From Diploptera punctata (taxonomy: Eukaryota; Arthropoda; Insecta; Blattodea; Blaberidae), in NCBI GenBank assembly GCA_030220185.1, contig JASPKZ010007542.1, forward strand, positions 768,501-832,500: a stretch of 64,000 nt of DNA, read 5' to 3'. Position numbers and translations under genes: made by a program. Below, one piece after another: positions 56,668 through 64,000 of this stretch. The notes beneath the pieces are model-generated. The model searched no databases. It worked only from the letters and a program-made list of their open reading frames with translations, and had not been told where the DNA came from. Each line of letters opens with the position of its first letter. Positions within the stretch are counted from its first letter, which is position 1.

Positions 56668-56928
56668 ATGACGACAAATGCAAAGAAAAGGAATAACGAA
56701 ATGAAAATTGGTGTATGGAATGCCAGAGGTCTGTGTAATAAAGAAACTGAATTAATTAAAGAGTTAGAAGAAGCCAAAATTGACATAGCAGTGATACCAG
56801 AAACTAAGAAAAAATTACGCGGAAGTAAAGAATTTAGAAATTATATTCTACTTTATAGCGGTGTAGATAAGCTCAGACGAGCAGCAGCAGGGAATAGCAA
56901 TCTTCATAAAAACACAATGGAAAAATAA
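56668..56928 (+). pseudogene. LINE F ORF, N-terminal endonuclease
   Basis: 86 codons including KIGVWNARGLCNKETELI, KIDIAVIPETKKKLRGSKEF and YILLYSGV. This is the W-N-A/V-R-G start and the catalytic ET motif of APE-type LINE endonucleases. Initiation at the ATG at 56668 or at 56701 is plausible, since the domain starts right after. A frameshift near 56930 separates it from the rest. Confidence 0.82.
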
Positions 56929-56996
56929 AATTCGATTCATATTGCTACATTAATGAAAGAATTCTAACATTACGAGTAAAAGTATGCCAAGGTTTT

Positions 56997-58016
56997 ATGA
57001 CTATAATTGGAGTATACGCCCCGGAAGAAGGGAAAACTGAAGAATCAGAGAAATTTTATCAGGAGTTACAGGTTCAATATAATAACATAAACAAATCAGA
57101 TTACATTATAATAGCAGGCGATTTAAATGCCAGAATTGGCAACACTCCACTACAAGGAATTGTTGGAAACAACGGCGAACAAATCATTAATAAAAATGGA
57201 GAACAACTTATTGATTTTGCAGCACTTAACAATCTTAAAATCACTAATTCCTTTTTCCGACATAAAGACATTCACAAATATACATGGTCAGCAAGAGGGA
57301 CTAAATCAATAATTGATTACGTGATCACTAATAATAAAACCTCGCCATATGTTAAAGACACTAGAGTCTTTCGAGGTTACGATATTAACTCTGACCACTA
57401 TCTATTGGCGTCCACAATTAATATCCCACTAAGATGGCATAAAACTCAAAGAAAGAGAAATTCTCCTGAGAAATACTTTAAAATACATCTATTACATGAG
57501 CTCAGTATTAGAAACTTATATCAAATTCGAATGAATACATACCTCCCACAGTATGCGGTAAGCACCAACATTAATCAGGAATGGGAAACATTGAAAGAAA
57601 TTTTACTAAAGACAGCAACAGAGGCTCTTGGTACAAGAACAAAGAGACAAAATAGAAGAGGTTTAGTTATTCGGAATGATGATATTGCAGATAAAATTAA
57701 ATGTAAGAAGGAAGCTTATATGAAATACTTAAATGATAGGTCACACGAAAACTTAATGAATTATAAAAGACTATCAGCAATTGCCAAACGAGAAGTTCGC
57801 AAGATCCAACGCCAAACATGGGAAACATTTATTAGCAATAATATAGAATATGATGTTAATGGACAACAAGTCAAAGCGTATAAAATATTAAAAGAATTAA
57901 ATAAATCTGTTAAAGATAACTTAAACATAAATCCCATCCCAATGACTAAATGGTTAAATTACTATGAGCAGCTTTGGACTGCCACAACTAATATAACACA
58001 ACATTACTTTCAGTGA
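56997..58016 (+). pseudogene. LINE F ORF, endonuclease and linker
   Basis: 339 codons: IIGVYAPEEGKTEESEKF, YIIIAGDLNARIGNTPLQG (GDxN), FRHKDIHKYTWSARG, IIDYVITNN and INSDHYLLAS (SDH). A charged linker follows with ILKELNKSVKDNLNINPIP. All central catalytic motifs of the endonuclease are present; the frame ends at a lesion just before the RT. Confidence 0.85.
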
Positions 58017-58038
58017 TTATGATGTAGATCCTATCACC

Positions 58039-58644
58039 TTGGATGAGTTGAACTCCGTGTTATACAAATGCAAACTACGGAAGACACCAGGATTAGATCA
58101 TATCAACACAGAATTATTAAAATATGCTTCGATCCAATTTTTAAACAGATTTTTAGATCTTATTAATATATGTTGGAAGACTGACTGCGTACCAGATGAA
58201 TGGAATAACTCGTTAGTTATACCTATTCATAAAAAAGGAAACAAAAATGATATTAATAATTATAGAGGAATTTGTCTGCTAAATTCTGCATATAAAATTT
58301 ATGCAAAAATAATTACCAACAGATTAAACACAATTTGTGACGCAATTATCCTAGAAGAACAAAATGGTTTCAGACCCAACAGATCTTGTATAGATAGTGT
58401 CTTTACGTTAACACAAATCATAGAAAAACATAGAGAATTTAATATACCAACTTTTATGATATTCATTGATTATCATAAAGCATTCGACACAGTAAACAGA
58501 ATAAAATTATGGGATATCTTACATAATGCAGGAACACCCAAGCATTTAATTCAAGCGATTCAAAGCATGTGTCATAACACACGAATTCGAATAAAAATAA
58601 ATAATCAAATCAGCAAATCAGATAGACTATATCCCAAGGTGTAA
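58039..58644 (+). pseudogene. LINE F ORF, reverse transcriptase first half
   Basis: 201 codons: LRKTPGLDHINTELLKYA, PDEWNNSLVIPIHKKGN, NYRGICLLNSAYKIYAKII, FRPNRSCIDSVFTLTQII, TFMIFIDYHKAFDTVNRI. The frame shifts at about 58640, right before VKQGCPLYPLLFNLYMNEI, which is in the next frame. Confidence 0.85.
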
Positions 58645-58685
58645 AACAAGGCTGTCCACTTTACCCTCTTCTATTTAATTTATAT

Positions 58686-58940
58686 ATGAATGAAATCATA
58701 AAATTATGGCAAACCCAATCACAATCACACTTTATGATTGATGGTCGACTCCTCAACACATTAATGTATGCAGATGTTCAAGTAATATTGGCTACTTCTG
58801 AAGATCACCTACAAAGAGCAGTACATAGATTGTCAAATATAACCCGAGATTATAATTTACAAATTTCGGTAAGACAAAAACTATGGCGTTTCAAGGGAAA
58901 ATTCCTATACGAACTAAAATTGTTATTAACAACAATATAA
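58686..58940 (+). pseudogene. LINE F ORF, RT catalytic block
   Basis: It contains LMYADVQVILATSEDHLQRA; the second aspartate of YADD is valine, so the enzyme could not be active. Thumb-like text follows. Confidence 0.8.
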
Positions 58941-59185
58941 TAGAATAAGTTAATAACTTTAATTATCTTGGCTGAAATCTTTCCTACGACACATGTAAAG
59001 ACATAGACATAAAATTGGTCAAATTTCAAAAACTTATAGGTACAATAAAAAGCATTCTTTTCCGAAAAGTACGTCCAGATACAATTCTAAAATTTTATAA
59101 AACAATGGCTCTTCCAACTCTACTTTATGGTTCTGAAACCTGGACTCTTACTACAGGTAAATAAAATAGGATAGTAGCTGCAGAA

Positions 59186-59431
59186 ATGAAGTTATTAAGA
59201 CCTTTAGCGGGTTATACGCTTTATGATCACATACGTAATGAAGATATCCGCAAAGCTCTCAACACACCAGCAATAACTGAAATCATTCAAAAATATCAAA
59301 ATAATTGGCATGAACACCTTCTGAGAATGCCAAACAATAGACTACCTCTGCAGCTATTGAACTACAGACCCACAGGGCGAAGAGACCCAGGAAGACCTAA
59401 GAAGAGATGGAGGGATCAATTTCTTTCCTGA
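59186..59431 (+). pseudogene. LINE F ORF, C-terminal domain
   Basis: MKLLRPLAGYTLYDHIRNED, NNWHEHLLRMPNNRLP and TGRRDPGRPKKRWRDQF close the protein. LPTLLYGSETWTLTT precedes it (about 59113-59157) before a stop. Closely related to LINE C (17552-17995) and to the tails at 20463 and 43997. Confidence 0.82.
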
Positions 59432-59490
59432 AGCGGAACAGGCCAATGGCCTAATCCATGACTGCCATTGATGATGATAAATTATATTCT

Positions 59491-60198
59491 ATAAATGCCG
59501 CAGCCAAGTTAAAAGTAGGAAAAACATATACAGTCCATTATGAAGAAAGTCTCAATCGCAATTTCAACCTTACGATGAATCCACCTTATCCGCCAGCGAG
59601 AAATAATAATTTTATTCGAAAATCATAGCGATAGTATTAATTTGAATTACATTTTATACACTTAGATATTTCAATTGTTTTTTCTCCAATTTAGTCGCAT
59701 AACATTGTTATTATTTCCGAAATGTATTCTCTGTTTTTGGATAGATATATCCCTTGAAAAATTACTTCTGGAAAAATTATTTTTTGCTACTTTACCTAAA
59801 ACGAGAAAGAATATGTTCATTGTTTTGTGGGAATGGACGACTCAGTTCATATATTTTATGTAATTTCACAATTATTAAATTTACGTTAGAGTTATTTTGA
59901 GTTGATAAACGGATTATGTACAAATAATAGTTGAGAGAACAATAATTTCCACCTGAGGAACTCGAGTATGTATTGTGCAGAAGTTGCGCAAGCTCTGTTG
60001 TAAGATTGTCATGGTAACTGGTAAATCTAACAAGCTCTCCGCTTGTAACCTCGTGTCCTTAACATCAGATTCATCCATGGGCGAGCCAGCATTGGATTAA
60101 GGAGGGTGCAATTTTTTTCGACTGCATACCTTCCGGTACAAACGAACATATCAAAAATACAAAATACTACTTTATAGTTTTAAATTAACTTCAGTATA
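59491..60198. other. Intergenic sequence, nothing recognised
   Basis: No supported feature. Confidence 0.4.
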
Positions 60199-60200
60199 TA

Positions 60201-60761
60201 GGACTATTCAGAAGGAAGGAACAGACTTCTTCCTAACTACAAAAAAAAATAGAAACACAGTTCCAACGCTCCTGGAAAGAAAAAAGGTTGAAGTTCTGAT
60301 CACGACCGCATTGGCGCTGTTGCTTATCATGTTGATTGATTGTATTAAAATTACGACACAACAGGACGTTGGATTGGAAGAGGAGGAACAGAAGATCAAC
60401 TTCATTACCGGTGACCTGGAAACCGGTGACCTTTCAGGTCACCAGACCTAACTCCGTGTGATTTTTATCTATGGGGTTACGTAAAAGACCGTGTTTTTAT
60501 CCCCCTATACCTAATACTCTTGAAAATCTGCAACATCGAATTGTTGTAGCTGTGAATTCGATAATTAGAGACCAGCTGATTCGTGTGTGGCAAGAAATGA
60601 ACCACCGTTTTGATATTTGTCTTTAACACGTGGTGTTCATATTGAATACATAAAATAGTGAAATTTTCTCTTCCTCCCAGGAACTTTTGAATTGTGTTTA
60701 CATTTTTTTGTAGTTTGGAAGAAATAAATGTTAGAAGTCTGTTCCTTCTATCTGAATAGCC
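60201..60761 (+). mobile_element. Mariner-like element, internally deleted
   Basis: Inverted ends of about 30 bases: GGACTATTCAGAAGGAAGGA on the left and GGCTATTCAGATAGAAGGAA from the right, both followed by ACAGACTTCT. TA precedes the left end; the right flank is TT, so one target base may have changed. At 561 bp it keeps only the C-terminal part of a transposase. Confidence 0.78.
60370..60626 (+). pseudogene. Mariner-like transposase relic, DDE C-terminal
   Basis: WIGRGGT at 60370, then RSPDLTPCDFYLWGYVKDRV and, after a one-base shift at 60501-60508, IPNTLENLQHRI, WQEMNHRFDIC and a stop at 60624. The SPDLTPxDF-xLWG block includes the third catalytic residue of this transposase class, which typically starts with the DUF4817 domain seen at 1378. 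Stops and two shifts. Confidence 0.75.
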
Positions 60762-61683
60762 TTGCATTTCGGAAGAAAACTACAGCGCTATTGAAGAGGA
60801 AATATGAAGAATGATAGTGAATGTTTGCAGAATTTTTAGGCTTGGCGAACTGAATTCTTTGTCAAGATTACTTCTTAATTTTTATACTTAATGGTATTGC
60901 AACTATTAGCTATATTTTAGCTATTAATACGTGAAGTACAACTACACACACAGTTAGACTCGCCTTTTCGTTAGAGAACATTTTTAAGTACGTTTTGTGA
61001 ATTTTCCGATATCATTTCTAGATAGTTTTTTTTCAGACAACATTCACAGGTCATTAAGGTGATTTTCTATCATTGCAGAACGGCACCATGTCTTCACTCT
61101 TCTCAGGGTGTTAAAGTGCGTTCAATCGACGCCGTAGTGAATGGTAATGAAAGGCATATTACATTTGCTTTTTGATGGATGGGAAAAAATCGCACTCGTC
61201 CACGATGTTAACGAAATCACCTTTTTTATCCTTGTCACTTCGTTTCATTCACATACGATGTCATAGTTCAATTTCGGTGGACAAACCCTCCATTTTATAA
61301 TACTCCGAAATGTTGGTCACCGTTTCTTGGCATCTTTTAGAGATGTTTTTAGCATCTTTAGGGTGCAGCATTTGAAGTTCTTCAAATCTGTCTGATAAAG
61401 CTCTGTGAAAAGAATCCAAGTAGGGATTTAGGATTACCACCTTAAAGTAATCTTCGGGATTACATTGTGGATTAGCTCGATGTGCCTGCTTATTGGATAT
61501 TCTTGGTAGTGTAATTTCTACATCTTACTCAGAAGGAATAGTCTCCATCTATTTCATGGAGACCTCATAACATTTTTTGCAATTATCTATTAACATGCTT
61601 TTAATGCTTTCAGCATGGGCCGTTCATTGCATTTAATTGAATCCACAGCCACTGTTTGCAGCGATTTAACGACAGGTTCCTAA

Positions 61684-62598
61684 TCTTATATATAAAAATT
61701 AATGTTTGTTTGTTTGTATATTTGTTTGTTCGTACTTTATGCGCGGCCATACCGTTGATCCGATTGTGATGGTTTTTTTTTGCAAAATGTTCAGGAGATT
61801 CCCGGGATGAACATAGGCTATAAGAGAGTTGTGATACTCAACTCCTACACCCTTAAAAATCGTCCTTTGTAGTGGAAAACGTGAAAAAAATAGCTCTTTG
61901 GACGCTTAAATGGCTTACGCTGCCTAAACCATAAGAAATACACAAAATTAATGTACACAGAATTGAATATCTCAAAAAGCTCTACAAAAAAGTCCGCGAC
62001 AGCATATGTTTATCTCTTACGGATAACTCACAAAAACCATTTTTTGTCTTTCATTGATACCAATAGTCCCTTATCTCTTACGGATAACTCACAATAACCA
62101 TTTTTGTCTTTCATTGATACCAAGAGTCTTGCGCCGTAGCCGAGTGGTTAAGGCAAGAAGTCTTGGCGCAGAACTATGGGACTTACGCTGGTTCGAGTCT
62201 CTACGAGGGAAGAAATTTTTCACATGGATTGTCGGCCAGTATGGGACCGTGCACAGTGGGGTCAGAAATGAAATCTAGCTGGGGGGGGGGGGGAAACTGT
62301 TTTGACTCACTCTCATCAATTAATATTTTTTTTTTCACTCTAATATAATTGTATGACGGTTCTTAACTTATCTGCAAGGGAGGGTACAATTCTAATGTTC
62401 ATGACTGTGTGACGACATCATTCACAGTTCTTGAGCCGCAACAGAAGGCTGTAGAGGTTTTCCTGCGAACTTATTTAATAATATCTAATTATGTCCTAAT
62501 TGCTGAATTTTATTGTAAAAAATTAACATATTTTTATCGTCCGCCCATGACATGAGAATTAAACGTTCGGGCAGGACAACGTCTGCCGGGTACCCTAG
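61684..62598 (+). mobile_element. Helitron, non-autonomous, inside the hAT gene
   Basis: It starts TCTTATATATAAAAATTAA after A and ends CCCTAG before T, with hairpin GGCAG-GACAACGT-CTGCC ten bases before the end. The first 350 bases match 26674 onwards. It contains a 60-bp local duplication (GATAACTCACAA...CATTGATACC at about 62018 and 62078) and a truncated SINE-3 (62129-62280). It separates the DDE from the dimerisation part of the hAT gene. Confidence 0.85.
62129..62280 (+). repeat. SINE-3 copy, 3' truncated
   Basis: Head GCGCCGTAGCCGAGTGGTTA and B box GGTTCGAGTC; only the first about 150 bases are present, followed by a run of 14 G (62281-62294). Confidence 0.8.
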
Positions 62599-64000
62599 TA
62601 ACTAATATATTTTGCTATCAGGCACAAACAAAATGTGAAAGTACTTCTACTTGCAGCAGCATTCGATTGATCAGCTTGTTTTCGGCTTGGTGCGTTGATT
62701 TGTACGGCAATCAATTTCAGGCCGTTCATCAATTCCAAAACGTTTTTCTTAAATATCCCAATACTTTTATATTATTGCAACCAACATGTTTCGCAGAGCA
62801 TGGGGATGCTTTGGGCGTGCTGTCTTCTCAACGGCGACTATCTAAAAAAATGTATAACATCCTTAATTATATCTATCGTGTTTCTCACCTCGGGCACGCT
62901 ATTCAAATCATTTACCACAAGAATTATTTTATGGCTCGCGCAGTGGAACTAAATATCTTCGGAAAAAATCTCGCACAGATGATTCTGGACCCCTTTTTCT
63001 TTTCCTACCATTGTTGAGCAGCCTTCATAGCCCTGGCCGACACATTTGTGCGGGTCAATGTCTATCTCTTTGAAAAAAATTCAATCTCTGCAGCAATTGA
63101 TTGGGCGTCCATTCGTTTCGGTTCAACAAAGCCCAAAAAAAACTCTTCTCGAATTTTATTCAGTTCTCATAAATACCGCACACCAATGGACAATTGCTCC
63201 TTTCCAGAAATGTCACAGCTTTTATCAACTAAAACACTGTACGCGCTGGCATTTTTTACATAATCCGCAATCTTTTTTTTTTACCTCAAAAGTCACATAA
63301 TTAAATCAATTCATTTTTAATTTGTGGAGAAAGGTATGTAGCATTCTTAGCGTTTAAATGAGGTCTTAAGTTTATATCATTGGCATCAATTCTCCACTCA
63401 ATCAAATCTCTGAAGACGCTTTCGTCCGTTGTTTTACCCCTTAAATGTAAGTTATGGAAGCCACAGAAGATATGGTATCCGAGATGGAAGACACATATTT
63501 CATGTAACTCGCCGCAATCTTCTTATAGCCGCTTACGAGGTTTCGGCTAACAGGGGCTTCACTTAAAAACAAGCATGCTGACTGAGCAGCTTCCACATGC
63601 CAGCGGCTCTCACAATGTTTTTTTGGCGAATTCATGCATTTTGAAAAACTTCAGGAAGGGTCTCACTGTGAATGACCCTTTAATGTCCCTCACAATATGT
63701 GGGGACAATAAAACACAATATAAACAGAATGTACCTTTGAATCTTGCCGAAAAGTTTAGCCAGGGTGAATACTGTAGGATCCAACAATGCTTGAATTTCC
63801 ATTTTAAATGTTCGGTATCTTTGCTGAAATTGTAGCTTTCGGATGGACTCCAGCAGTTTGTAAGAATTTTCACTTATCTTCTTTACTCATTAGCTCTGTT
63901 CTCCTGAACCAGTTGCCAATATCATTAGGTGGGTAAATCTTCTTTTTCGGATGTGATGAATTCTGAACTATATAATATTGCAATGATCCAACTTGTGTAG

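Larger units (their letters stand above)
56289..59481 (+). mobile_element. LINE F: almost complete RTE-like LINE, broken
   Basis: About 3.2 kb flanked by TTATATTCT on both sides (56280-56288, 59482-59490), a plausible 9-bp target duplication. A leader of about 400 bases is followed by endonuclease (56668-57430), linker, RT (58039-58960) and C-terminal domain (59186-59431). A short 3' UTR and a TGATGATGAT tail end it. The ORF is cut by frameshifts near 56930, 58016, 58640, 58940 and 59160. The catalytic YADD is YADV. Confidence 0.85.
61021..63873 (-). pseudogene. Decayed hAT transposase gene (TTF finger and hATC dimerisation type)
   Basis: Read on the minus strand: a TTF-type finger region (63873-63610: WLNFSARFKGTFCLYCVL, GSFTVRPFLKFFKMHEFAKK), ESRWHVEAAQSACLFLSEA, then the DDE block with DPHKCVGQGYEGCSTMVGKE (about 62980-63060) and FHCASHKIILVV (about 62950-62915). 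After a Helitron interruption (61684-62598), ANPQCNPEDYFKVVILNPYL and, at the C-terminus, SLPFTTASIERT with TLRRVKTWCRSAMIENHL (about 61170-61050), the hATC signature. Stops and frameshifts are many. Terminal repeats were not found. It differs from hAT copies 1 and 2, which carry a BED-type finger. Confidence 0.85.

Overview
This is an insect nuclear window, AT-rich and with no bacterial signals (no operons, no ribosome binding sites). It holds one intact single-copy type gene, an intronless ionotropic receptor (28488-30410, +), in a dense and nested transposon landscape. The receptor type, the tRNA-derived SINEs, the mixture of LINEs, hAT, mariner-like and Helitron elements, and the long AAT/ATT arrays suggest a polyneopteran such as a cockroach or termite. 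That placement is inference, because no species marker is present.

Layout. 1-15 kb: a mariner-like element with about 90-bp terminal inverted repeats (655-2331); a Jockey-like LINE on the minus strand (2685-6425) split by a hAT element with an 8-bp target duplication (2979-4912), which itself carries a SINE; a cluster of tRNA-derived SINEs (7.8-10.7 kb), one SINE sitting inside another; and a second LINE (11.36-14.42 kb, -). 15-28 kb: Helitron ends, LINE fragments, a perfect 76-bp inverted repeat built on a tRNA-like sequence (19912-20146), a LINE with an ORF1-like region and ORF2 (21.9-25.9 kb, -), and a Helitron with internal repeats (26674-27703). 28-33 kb: the receptor gene, then a 250-bp ATT array joined to a LINE tail. 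33-47 kb: SINEs in or beside AAT arrays, two terminal-inverted-repeat elements (39429-40568 and 43393-43932), transposase relics and long stretches where nothing is recognised. 47-64 kb: a possible solo LTR, a second copy of the hAT family (49947-55339) holding a 3.2-kb LINE, an almost complete but broken RTE-like LINE (56289-59481), a short mariner-like element (60201-60761), and a decayed hAT transposase gene (61021-63873, -) split by a Helitron that itself holds a SINE.

The transposon genes do not act together. The LINEs (endonuclease plus reverse transcriptase) could have supplied the copying machinery for the SINEs, several of which show 10-18 bp target duplications. Almost every transposon reading frame is broken, so the region reads as a graveyard around one conserved chemosensory gene. 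Element boundaries come from matching ends and duplications by eye. LINE clade names are tentative.
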